A program made the translations under genes and the position numbers. 64,000 bases of DNA from Candidatus Hydrogenedentota bacterium (GTDB taxonomy: Bacteria; Hydrogenedentota; Hydrogenedentia; Hydrogenedentales; SLHB01), in NCBI GenBank assembly GCA_035416745.1, contig DAOLNV010000002.1:110771-174770 (forward strand). Direction: 5' to 3'. This document shows positions 1 to 8,077 of this stretch, piece by piece (the first letter of the stretch is position 1; the number at the start of each line of letters is the position of its first letter). Below the pieces are notes generated by a model that was given only the letters and a program-made list of their open reading frames with translations, was not told the origin of the DNA and searched no databases.

Positions 1-1210
1 TGATGAGCGGTTCCCAGCGCGAACGGTTGGAGCGCATGAACGTGGCGTCCCGCGTGAGCCAGTAGTACTGGGCCAGTGCACGCAGCTTCCAGCCCGTAAC
101 CGCGTACTTGTGCTCCGGGATGGAATGGTCCAGCAGCGAGAGGAGCATGGGTTCCGACTCATTCGAAAAGCCGAACAGCATGAAGGCGCCAACCGTGCGG
201 CTGCCCTCCGTGATGTATTCCGTGTGGTAAGCGTTACCGGCGCTGTAATTCACCGTATTGTCGGTGACAATCGCGAAATTCGCGGCCAGAACGGCGCGCC
301 ATGCGTTGTTAACGACAGTTTCAGGCACGTCGAGCGCCACGCCTTTGTTCAACAGGCGCTGCCATGCGGCCACGCATTGCCGCCGCTGGTTGCGGTATTC
401 ACGTCCGGAGAGAAACGATGTTGTGGAGGGCATTGGCGCCGCTGCGGTGAACACGGCCAGGACCGCCTCTTCGTTGGCCCTGATCGTGGCATCCAGCGCT
501 TGTTTCGCGGGGTCCCACTGCCAGGTCGAGCCCGCCCATACGCTTACCTGCTGTTTGTCGTCACACAAGTGATGTCCGGCAAGCCGCAACGGCTCGGGCG
601 GTTCCACCAGCGCCGAGACCTTTCCCTCTTCTCCGGCATCGAGCGTGAACCGCACAAACGCCACGGCATGAGCCGCCAGGGAAGGGTCGACGCTCACGAA
701 GGTCTCTTGCCGGTATGTTGCATCCCCTTCGCGGTAGCTCATCTCGACGATGGGCAGGTAACCGCCGGCCAGCCGCGGCCCGTCAAGGTTGGCCAGGTTC
801 CCGCCAAACGCAACCTCGCCCGAGCCCACGCGAAAACAGACCGGAACTCCCGCGTCGTTCCACGTTTGTGCGCCACCCTTCGCATTGATGGCGCTGCCAT
901 TACTCACCAGCCGGGCTTTGCATCCATTGCGGGGAGCCGCAAGAACGATGGGGTAGTGCCGGAACGCGGCGTTGACATAACGCAGCGGCGGCATTGCCTC
1001 AGCGAAGAACTCGTAGCTCGGCCCGCCGGCCTGGCGCATGGCGGCTTCGCCCAGGATGTCCGTTTTCGCCTCAATGATTTCATCGATGCCCGGTAAGTCA
1101 CATCCTGTCCTGGTTTGAGCGGAGGCGGCCGGTTGGCATACAGCGGCGCAGGAGCCGAAAACCATCATCACTGCCAGAGGCGCCAAACCGAGTTTCAAAG
1201 CTCTACTCAT
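1..1210 (-). CDS. secreted six-hairpin-type glycosidase, C-terminus outside window
   Basis: Partial gene: 403 codons are visible and it runs off the left edge of the window. The N-terminus has a signal peptide with a possible lipobox (VFGSC, Cys about residue 21), so the product is probably a lipoprotein or periplasmic. The later part (ATIRANEEAVLAV, VVNNAWRAVLAANF, NTVNYSAGNAYHTEY, YYWLTRD) resembles the (alpha/alpha)6 toroid of amylo-alpha-1,6-glucosidase/six-hairpin glycosidases: a helical barrel preceded by a beta-sandwich. The ATG lies inside the last codons of the regulator upstream (8-bp overlap at 1203-1210), so the two genes are probably translationally coupled and co-regulated. The substrate cannot be read from the sequence. 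The family call comes from helix-rich motif resemblance only. Confidence 0.7.
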   Translation of the reverse strand, partial: MSRALKLGLAPLAVMMVFGSCAAVCQPAASAQTRTGCDLPGIDEIIEAKTDILGEAAMRQAGGPSYEFFAEAMPPLRYVNAAFRHYPIVLAAPRNGCKARLVSNGSAINAKGGAQTWNDAGVPVCFRVGSGEVAFGGNLANLDGPRLAGGYLPIVEMSYREGDATYRQETFVSVDPSLAAHAVAFVRFTLDAGEEGKVSALVEPPEPLRLAGHHLCDDKQQVSVWAGSTWQWDPAKQALDATIRANEEAVLAVFTAAAPMPSTTSFLSGREYRNQRRQCVAAWQRLLNKGVALDVPETVVNNAWRAVLAANFAIVTDNTVNYSAGNAYHTEYITEGSRTVGAFMLFGFSNESEPMLLSLLDHSIPEHKYAVTGWKLRALAQYYWLTRDATFMRSNRSRWEPLI

Positions 1211-2342
1211 CGCTCATGCCCTTCTCTTCTTCACGGGGCCGTTTGAACTCGACGGGTATCAGAATCCTGTCCCGCTCCAGAGGCTTGCCGTCAACCAGGT
1301 CTCTCAACATTGCGCCGATCATCGCGGCAACGTCTTCGACGGAGAGCCTGGGCTGAACGTGGGGGTAGGGCGAGTGTCTCACCCGGACGGTGGCATGGTC
1401 CCAGAAGGCGATCTCGACGTCCCGGGGAACAGTCAGGCCCATGCTGGAAACGGTCGCGGCGACAACATGAGCGAGCCGTTCAGAAACGAGGAGGAAGGCG
1501 GTGGGGCGTTCGGGCATCTGGAGCAATTCGCCGGCCAGCTCGGGGACCACGCCGATGTCAGGTGGCAGGGACCGGTGGATGAGCGCATTGTGCGGCAACT
1601 CCGCTGCCGTCAATGCTTCACTCACACCATCGAAAAAATCATTCGCGCCCGGCCCGCCCGTGGCCACCATGAACAACGCCATCCGCCGGTGCCCGCGGCT
1701 GACCAGGTACTCCGTCAGCAGTCTGCCCGCGCTGCGCCGATCCAGGTCCACCCAAGGATTCGAGCGGCCGCCGCCGTAAAATGAACCGAAGGCCACCAGA
1801 GGCAGGCCCGAACTGACCAGGCAACAGTTGACTTCACGAGGACAACCTATGGACACGATGCCGTCGACGCAGCCTGTTTCCTGAATGGCCGCTATCAACC
1901 GGCGGACGTAGTCAAGGCCGCCCTTGTCAGACACAAAGTTAAACTGGACATTCGCGCCCGGCACTTCTCGCCGAAGGCCCTCGAGCATCGGCTCGAAGGG
2001 AAAGTCGGACAGATTCCTCGCATTCTCAGACCGCAAGACACAGAATGTGCGGACCTTGACGGGATGCTCGACGGGGGCGCCAGGCCCGACGAAGGTGCCC
2101 GACCTGCGCCGCCGAACCAACACTTGACGGCCGGAGAGCAGCCGCAGCGCTCTATCCATGACCCCCTTGCCGACGCCGAACAGGTGTTGCGCTTCCTCGC
2201 ATGTCAGATACCGGTCACCGGGCTCCATGCGGCGAAGACGAATGTCCTCGACAACTTTCTCAGCCAATTCACGGACGGCTGACGAGTAATTGCTCTCAGA
2301 CCCCGGTACGTCCTCGCGCTCTTTCGAAACGGACCCATCCAT
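1203..2342 (-). CDS. GntR/LacI-type transcriptional regulator
   Basis: About 379 aa. The N-terminal 85 residues form a GntR-like winged helix (PGDRYLTCEEAQHLFGVG, then a recognition helix GVMDRALRLLSGRQVL and a wing RRRRSGTFVGPG). Residues of about 100-370 match the periplasmic-binding-protein-like sensor of LacI/GalR regulators (DGIVSIGCP, GRLLTEYLVSRGHRRMALF, PTAFLLVSERLAHVVA, VEIAFWDH). This architecture is known for sugar-responsive repressors of glycan genes (AraR type). The start at 2342 is preferred over an ATG at 2366 because GAGGGG lies 6 nt upstream of it. It overlaps the glycosidase downstream by 8 bp and probably controls that gene and perhaps the divergent GH106-like gene. An inverted repeat at 2473-2488 in the divergent region is a candidate operator. 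The effector is unknown. Confidence 0.88.
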   Translation of the reverse strand: MDGSVSKEREDVPGSESNYSSAVRELAEKVVEDIRLRRMEPGDRYLTCEEAQHLFGVGKGVMDRALRLLSGRQVLVRRRRSGTFVGPGAPVEHPVKVRTFCVLRSENARNLSDFPFEPMLEGLRREVPGANVQFNFVSDKGGLDYVRRLIAAIQETGCVDGIVSIGCPREVNCCLVSSGLPLVAFGSFYGGGRSNPWVDLDRRSAGRLLTEYLVSRGHRRMALFMVATGGPGANDFFDGVSEALTAAELPHNALIHRSLPPDIGVVPELAGELLQMPERPTAFLLVSERLAHVVAATVSSMGLTVPRDVEIAFWDHATVRVRHSPYPHVQPRLSVEDVAAMIGAMLRDLVDGKPLERDRILIPVEFKRPREEEKGMSDE

Positions 2343-2910
2343 TACCGCCCCTCTTGCCAAAGGCACACGCTGCGGCCATAGCGCGGAAATGGATGTGATT
2401 TTGTAGTTATTACTTGCATCCTACTCTTTCAAGGCCCTTAAGAGCTGCCGAACTGGTGCTTTTAGAAGATTATAACATGCTTGTGTTAAAGAACATCTAT
2501 TGGTCTTGCGCGTTCTCTGTGTAATAGTGGAAATCATTATAGAGCGCTATTGTGCCGTCGTTACTCGAGGAAAATCAACTGTCTTGGAGATTCGTCATCG
2601 TTTGCGGTGGGATGATTCCGCGAAAGCAACCGGGAATCGGGGGCTTTCCCGAAGAGAATAGCGACCGGGATGTCCCCAATCGCGTGCACGCCATGGAATG
2701 ACTGGGACGCCGCTTGTTTACCTTCACAGGCACGTGTTCTACTGGCTGCGGGGGCATTTCTGCGGCTCATGTTGTCGTGGCGGTTGACCTCTTTCCTTGA
2801 ATCGTGCTCAAATGCCCGTCAACGACACACGACGCCTTGATCGGGTGCTCCGTCCGTCATTTCTGCATTCGCCAGACGCTGGCTCCGTGTGCAGCCAACG
2901 GGAGAACGCC
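2343..2910. other. divergent intergenic region, AT-rich control segment
   Basis: A stretch of 568 bp with no supported gene between the divergent regulator and the GH106-like gene. Positions of about 2400-2550 are clearly more AT-rich than their surroundings, as expected for promoters. An inverted repeat lies at 2473-2488. A weak forward promoter-like pair, TTGGTC and TAATAG with 16 nt between them, lies near 2503-2530. Short reading frames on both strands here lack credible ribosome-binding sites. Confidence 0.5.
2473..2488. promoter_or_regulatory. inverted repeat, candidate operator
   Basis: TAACA-TGCTTG-TGTTA: perfect 5-bp arms around a 6-nt centre in the AT-rich part of the divergent region upstream of the GntR/LacI regulator. 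A dyad here would suit a dimeric regulator acting on its own and the neighbouring promoter. The arms are short and no second copy was found, so this is tentative. Confidence 0.3.
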
Positions 2911-5900
2911 GTGGAAAAGAAACTAGCCGCCACAGTCGGCACTGCTTTGTTCTTGGTTGTGCTGGCCGGTGTTGCCGCCGCATCGGAAGCATCGTTGGAC
3001 GATATCCGTTCGGCCTTCGCGCAGCCGCCGGTGGACTGCAAACCCCACACGCGGTGGTGGTGGATGGGAAACGCCCTGCGCAAGGAAGACATCGCTTGGC
3101 AGCTCGACCAGATGCAGGCCCAGGGCATCGGCGGCGTTGAACAGATCACCATGGGAGCCGTCTATGAGAAGGGCAACCATGATTACCTTTCGCCGGAGTA
3201 CTTTGAACTGCTCCGGTATGCCGTCGAACAGGCGCGCGACCGCGGCATGGAGTTCTCGGTCAACTTCGGCGGCCCGGGCTGGATTTGGGGCGGCGACTGG
3301 GTTCCGAAAGAGGACCAGAGCAAGGTCCTGCTGGCCAGCATGATTGCTCTTGACGGGCCCCGGACATACGCGGGACCGCTCCCGCTGGCGGCTGCGCCCA
3401 ATCCAAACGACCTCCCGCGTTCTACGCCCGCCATCGCCCCCGAGGACCGGCTCCTCAAGGTAGTTGCCGCGCGTGTTGTGGACGGGCGCCTTGAAGCGGG
3501 TTCCGTGGTTGACATCTCTTCGCTGGCCCGAGGCAGAGACATAACCTGGGAGGTGCCGGACGGGCGGTGGCAGCTCATGGCGTTCTGGCTGACTCAGAGA
3601 GACAACGCCAACGCGGTCGACCATCTCAGCGAGGAGGCCATGGGCCGCTATTGCGAGGCGCTGGGCGCCCAGTACGCGGCGGCAATCGGTCGGCACTTCG
3701 GCAAGACCGTCGAGTCGTTCTTCGGCGACAGTTTCGAGGTGCCCATCTACCGCAACGGGATCTATTGGACCGATGGCCTATTCGACCGGTTCAAGGAAGA
3801 GAAGGGTTACGACCTCGTACCATGGCTTCCGGCCTTGTGGTGGGATGTGGACAACTTTTCTCCGAAGGTCCGTTACGACGTGAACGAGTTTCTTCACGAA
3901 CAGGGCATGCGCGCCTTTTTTGGAACCTTTCTCGCATGGTGCGGGCGGCACAACGTGCGCGCCCGCATCCAGCCCTATGGGTTCGTCACGGACGTACTTG
4001 AAGGAGCCGGCGCCGCCGATATCCCGGAGGCCGAAATCACGGCCGGCGAGAAAGACGCGGTTCCCTGGTTTGATGCGCGGATTGGGCCCAGGGAGTACGT
4101 GGCTTCCGGCGCGCACCTCTATGGACGCCAGGTCGTCACGGCCGAAGCGTTCACGTATCTCCACTGGGAGCCCTATCGCGCCACCCTCGAGGAACTGAAG
4201 ATTGCTTCCGACGGCTACTTCCGCGCGGGCGTCAATAAGCTGTATAATCACGGATATATCGCTTCGCCGGAGCGCGGCATCGTTCCCACGCGCGGCTTCT
4301 TCGCAGCCATCCGCATCAGCCACGAAAACATCTGGTGGCCCTACTATCACTGTCTGGCCGAGTACACCGCGCGGTGTTGCGTCCTGCTTCGCCAAGGCCA
4401 GTTCGCGGCCGATGTCGCGCTCTACTCTCCCCTGGCTAACCAGTGGACGAAAAGCGCGCTCAACGCGCGCAAGTGGACGCGCGAGTTCGACTGGGGCGGC
4501 ATGGGCCAGTTGCTGATGGCCAACGGATACAGTTTCGATCTCGTCAATGACGACATGCTGCAACACGGGTATGCGGCGGAAGGCGCCCAACTCCGGCTGG
4601 GCCCGATGAGCTACGGCGTCCTCATCTTACCCGATGTCTCCGCGCTCCCGGTGGAGACGTACAGGAACATAGAGGCCTTCGTGCGGCAGGGCGGCAAGGT
4701 AATTGCTCTCGAGCAAGTCCCCGGCGCATCCACCGGTATGCGGGACTACGCGCAGAACGACGAGGAGGTGCGGCGAATCAGCGCGGACCTGTTTGAGAAA
4801 TCCGCGGGCCGGAACGGCGTTGGCGCGAAGGACTGCGGGAAGGGACATACATGCTGCCTCCGGCTTGTGATGCATCGCGACGACCAACTCGATTGGCGCA
4901 GCGCTCCCCTCGACCCGTTCCTCAAGGTCTTGCGGCAGTATATCCTCCCCGGCCTGGACATTGATCTGGTGGCTGCGGGCCTGAGAAACAACGAAGGCCT
5001 GACCTTCACTCACCGCCGCGCTCAAGAAGCCGACATCTACTTTGTGGCAAACATACAGCCGGCGCCGATCAACCTGCGGACAGGTTTCCGCGTGACGGAG
5101 GGACAGCCCTGCTGGTGGAACGCTTACTCTGGCGAACGCCGGCCCATTCTCGAGTTCACACGCGATGGCGAGTACACGCGCATCCGCCTGGCAATGGACC
5201 CCTACGAGTCGCGCTTCATCGTGTTCGAGCGCGCGCCCGGCGCGTCTGAGCCCGCCCATGTAACTCAAAGCGATTTTGTGGAGATTCAGAGCGTTGAGGA
5301 CGGAACGATTGTCGCCTTGGCCGCGCGCAATGGTTCCCACACCTATGAGATTGCCAAGGGTGACGCAGCCCGAAACGGCATCGAGGCGGTTGAGGGCCTG
5401 CCGGCCGTGTATGAGGTGAACGGTCCTTGGGAGGTCGCGTTCTCAGGCGAGGATGCGCCCTCCGAAGTCCAGATATGGCCGGCCCTCAAGTCGTGGACGG
5501 ATGACGCCCGCCTGCGCCATTTCAGCGGCCGGGCACACTATACCGCCGCATTCGACCTGCCGTCCGGCTACGTCTCCGAAGATACGCGCCTCGAATTGTC
5601 GTTGGGTTGCGTAGGGGCCGTTGCCGAAATCAGCCTGAACGGCCAGAATCTGGGCGTCCACTGGATTCGCGGGCAGGATTTCGTCCTCGACGGCGCGGCC
5701 CAGCCCGGACGCAACATCCTTGAAGTTGACGTAACCAATACCCTTATCAACCGCGTATCAGGACTCAAATCGTTTCCCGAAGTCCCGATTGATCTGCAAC
5801 CTACGTTTGGCAAGGCCATCCACGAGTCCACCCCGTCAGCGGACGCCCTGCTCGGGTTCGAACCGCTGCCGCCGTCGGGGTTGTTGGGACCGGTCCGCAT

Positions 5901-5946
5901 CACACCGCTAAGGCGGGTAAGAATCAGTCTGGGTGAGGAAAAGTAA
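2911..5946 (+). CDS. GH106-like alpha-L-rhamnosidase family glycoside hydrolase, secreted
   Basis: 1011 aa from a GTG start with GGGAGA about 5 nt upstream. An upstream in-frame ATG at 2797 would add an unlikely N-terminus before the signal peptide. Residues 1-24 are a signal peptide. The mature N-terminus carries the hallmark of GH106-like proteins: PHTRWWWMGNAL, then a helix ending MQAQGIGGVEQ, and GMEFSVNFGGPGWIWGG. Further on, GDSFEVPIY and WTDGLFDRFKEEKGYDL match the catalytic TIM-barrel part of the family. The C-terminal 150 residues (WEVAFSGE, AHYTAAFDLPSG, LELSLGCVGAVAEISLNG) form a GH2-like sugar-binding jelly roll. GH106 enzymes release alpha-L-rhamnose from pectic or bacterial polysaccharides; the substrate here is inferred from family only. 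It is followed by two more secreted proteins on the same strand. Confidence 0.82.
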   Translation: MEKKLAATVGTALFLVVLAGVAAASEASLDDIRSAFAQPPVDCKPHTRWWWMGNALRKEDIAWQLDQMQAQGIGGVEQITMGAVYEKGNHDYLSPEYFELLRYAVEQARDRGMEFSVNFGGPGWIWGGDWVPKEDQSKVLLASMIALDGPRTYAGPLPLAAAPNPNDLPRSTPAIAPEDRLLKVVAARVVDGRLEAGSVVDISSLARGRDITWEVPDGRWQLMAFWLTQRDNANAVDHLSEEAMGRYCEALGAQYAAAIGRHFGKTVESFFGDSFEVPIYRNGIYWTDGLFDRFKEEKGYDLVPWLPALWWDVDNFSPKVRYDVNEFLHEQGMRAFFGTFLAWCGRHNVRARIQPYGFVTDVLEGAGAADIPEAEITAGEKDAVPWFDARIGPREYVASGAHLYGRQVVTAEAFTYLHWEPYRATLEELKIASDGYFRAGVNKLYNHGYIASPERGIVPTRGFFAAIRISHENIWWPYYHCLAEYTARCCVLLRQGQFAADVALYSPLANQWTKSALNARKWTREFDWGGMGQLLMANGYSFDLVNDDMLQHGYAAEGAQLRLGPMSYGVLILPDVSALPVETYRNIEAFVRQGGKVIALEQVPGASTGMRDYAQNDEEVRRISADLFEKSAGRNGVGAKDCGKGHTCCLRLVMHRDDQLDWRSAPLDPFLKVLRQYILPGLDIDLVAAGLRNNEGLTFTHRRAQEADIYFVANIQPAPINLRTGFRVTEGQPCWWNAYSGERRPILEFTRDGEYTRIRLAMDPYESRFIVFERAPGASEPAHVTQSDFVEIQSVEDGTIVALAARNGSHTYEIAKGDAARNGIEAVEGLPAVYEVNGPWEVAFSGEDAPSEVQIWPALKSWTDDARLRHFSGRAHYTAAFDLPSGYVSEDTRLELSLGCVGAVAEISLNGQNLGVHWIRGQDFVLDGAAQPGRNILEVDVTNTLINRVSGLKSFPEVPIDLQPTFGKAIHESTPSADALLGFEPLPPSGLLGPVRITPLRRVRISLGEEK

Positions 5947-6086
5947 CCGTCTCTAACGCCCCTTGTTTGAGCTGGGGCTCATAGCTTTCACCGGGAGTTC
6001 CGGCATGCGCCCGCTTGCCGTAACGCGAGGTCCGGAACACAAACCGGTCGGCGCCATGTGGACTTTCGGGAACAATAGCCACTATC

Positions 6087-7967
6087 ATGTTGGGCATAAT
6101 GAGCTTATACACGCTAGCCCTGATCTTGATGATGGCGCCGTTGGCCGCCGATGAGCCGGCGCCGCTCCGGCTCGGACAAGATGCCCAGGGGCCGTGGTGG
6201 ATGCAGCAGACGGCCCTTACGCCCACCGGCGGGTTGCGCCTCGACGGCAAGCCGTGGTGGGAGAAGGCCGCCGCGATTGAGCCGGGGGATTCTTTTCTTA
6301 TCGATGATGGCCGCGGCCTTGTGCGGCGCGAAACGTTCAAGGATCGCGGAGGACGTACCCAGGACGCCATTGTCTGGGTGATTGACGACGATGAAGACCA
6401 GAGTCTCGCGGCGGGCGGCGACCGGGATTCGGATTGTTACGTCGCGGATTACAACCGCGACGGGACGGTCGACCGCATCGTCGACTACATCGACAATGAC
6501 GGCGATAACGACCCTGACGAGATGGACATCCGCTACTTCGTGGGCGGCGAACTTCGCTACTGCTGGTTCGGCATGGACCTCGATGACGACGACCTCATGT
6601 GGAGTCTGCGCGGCTACGAATACGGCGGCGAAAGCTTCTTCGAGAGTGACCCCCACGGCGACAACATGATCTTCATGAACAAACTGAACACGGTGTCTGG
6701 GGGCTGGTCGGCGATCTCCGAATGTCCTTTTGCGTTCTATGACACCGACGCCGACGGTTACAGCGAGATCGCGGTCCGGTGCAGCGCCGTCCCGCTCGAT
6801 TACGACCCCAATGTGGACCCCGATTACGCGAACGATTACGGCCATTTTGGCGCTCCATGGGACGCTTCCCTCGCCCGCATCGGTATCGTGAACATCCGCT
6901 ATAGTTTCGATGTTGACGGAGGGAGTTCGGCAGCCACGCCGCTCCACTATGATGTAGGCTTCAATCTTGTCGGCGCCGCGCCCTACGAGTATCCGGGAAT
7001 GGAGCATTTCAACCCGAAGCGCCGCCCTCCTCAGGTCGCAATCGTCACGCCGTGGGAGGGTCTGCGTGCCATCTGCGATGCCTATGCCGCGCGCGAAACC
7101 GGCTTGAGCTGGCACGAACACAGCGACGACACCATCGCCATTGGCCATGGAGAAAACCGCGACGCGGATTTCCGGTGGGAAGGGGTGTTCTGGACCTGGG
7201 AACGGCGCTTCATGGAGAACACCGGCGGGCCGAATCAAAAGTGGAACGTGCGGCGCGAATTCAGCGCCACGCCCGCCGTGGAACGCGCACTCTACTACAG
7301 CGGCATCGACCGCCGCATCCATCTCAAGCACGCCAGAGAAGGGTGGTTGCAGGTGGGGCATTTCGCGGGCCTTGGAGCCATAGGCGAAATCCGTATGTTT
7401 GATACCGACGGCAACGGTTACTTTGACCGGTGGGAATACGACTTCGGCGACTGGCGCCGGGTGGCGAGCGTGTCCGACGAACGAGCCGAGAACTTGACTT
7501 GGAACTTCCAGGACCTGAGCAAGCGCTACATGGAAACTGTCCTGCCGGCGGCCACCGCCGCCAACCGGCTTCTCATGGATGCGATGTCCGCGGTACGGCC
7601 ATTCGGGCCCGAGCCCAGACTCGCTGAGGCCGCAAGTGGAAATCCCGGCAACTTCCAGCGCTATTCCCAGGATGTGCTTCGGGAATTGCAGTACGCCGAT
7701 TTCTACACCTACTGGTCAGGGATTGCTGCGCACGTTCTCACGAACCAGCCTGTGGATGACTTGCGTCAACTGGATGCTCAAACGCGCGCATCACAGCGCA
7801 CCTCGCAGACGGCCTGGGAACTGCGCTGCCTGTTGTCGCGCATCGATGCGCTGTACTACCAGGGGGAATTGGAGGAGGCCGCCAAGCTCATCCAATCCTC
7901 CGAGGCGTCTTTCAGCATTTTCGCCGAGGAACGCGGGCAGGAACAGCAATCCAAGGCGTCTGATTAG
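6087..7967 (+). CDS. secreted protein with EF-hand/dockerin-like calcium loops
   Basis: 626 aa; I do not recognise the family. A hydrophobic signal peptide (about residues 5-21) precedes the mature protein. Several acidic D-x-D-x-D-G type loops are visible: DYNRDGTVD (about 121-129), DNDGDNDPDE (about 136-145), DTDADGYSE (about 224) and DTDGNGYFDRWE (about 435). These resemble calcium-binding EF-hand or thrombospondin-type-3 loops. The remainder is aromatic-rich and globular, with a helical C-terminus that includes a cysteine. No Shine-Dalgarno sequence clearly decides between the ATGs at 6087 and 6099. It lies between two glycosidase genes on the same strand, so it may be part of the same degradation cluster as an enzyme or a substrate-binding protein. 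No function is assigned. Confidence 0.75.
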   Translation: MLGIMSLYTLALILMMAPLAADEPAPLRLGQDAQGPWWMQQTALTPTGGLRLDGKPWWEKAAAIEPGDSFLIDDGRGLVRRETFKDRGGRTQDAIVWVIDDDEDQSLAAGGDRDSDCYVADYNRDGTVDRIVDYIDNDGDNDPDEMDIRYFVGGELRYCWFGMDLDDDDLMWSLRGYEYGGESFFESDPHGDNMIFMNKLNTVSGGWSAISECPFAFYDTDADGYSEIAVRCSAVPLDYDPNVDPDYANDYGHFGAPWDASLARIGIVNIRYSFDVDGGSSAATPLHYDVGFNLVGAAPYEYPGMEHFNPKRRPPQVAIVTPWEGLRAICDAYAARETGLSWHEHSDDTIAIGHGENRDADFRWEGVFWTWERRFMENTGGPNQKWNVRREFSATPAVERALYYSGIDRRIHLKHAREGWLQVGHFAGLGAIGEIRMFDTDGNGYFDRWEYDFGDWRRVASVSDERAENLTWNFQDLSKRYMETVLPAATAANRLLMDAMSAVRPFGPEPRLAEAASGNPGNFQRYSQDVLRELQYADFYTYWSGIAAHVLTNQPVDDLRQLDAQTRASQRTSQTAWELRCLLSRIDALYYQGELEEAAKLIQSSEASFSIFAEERGQEQQSKASD

Positions 7968-7977
7968 ATTCGATGGT

Positions 7978-7996
7978 GCGGGCTTGAGATGCCCGC
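7978..7996 (+). terminator. GC-rich hairpin after EF-hand protein gene
   Basis: GCGGGC-TTGAGAT-GCCCGC, 6-bp stem and 7-nt loop, 11 bp after the stop codon at 7967. There is no U-tract, so it could be a weak or Rho-assisted terminator, an mRNA-stabilising hairpin, or one of the intergenic palindromes seen elsewhere in the window. Confidence 0.3.
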
Positions 7997-8077
7997 CCAA
8001 TGGTCATATCGTACGGCTCGTTGTCTGTGGCCATACCCAGTTGCAGCCAGGTTTGCCCCACTGAAGGAGTCTTTCCG

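Noticed and set aside
110..1096. Long plus-strand open frame of 328 codons
   Set aside because: Antisense to the partial glycosidase, whose minus-strand frame has a signal peptide and real motifs. The plus-strand frame has shadow-like composition (many Arg, His, Pro).
8034..8052. Sequence resembling a sigma-54 promoter before the six-hairpin glycosidase (TGGCCATACCCAGTTGC)
   Set aside because: GG and GC are 12 nt apart rather than 10, so it does not fit the -24/-12 spacing.
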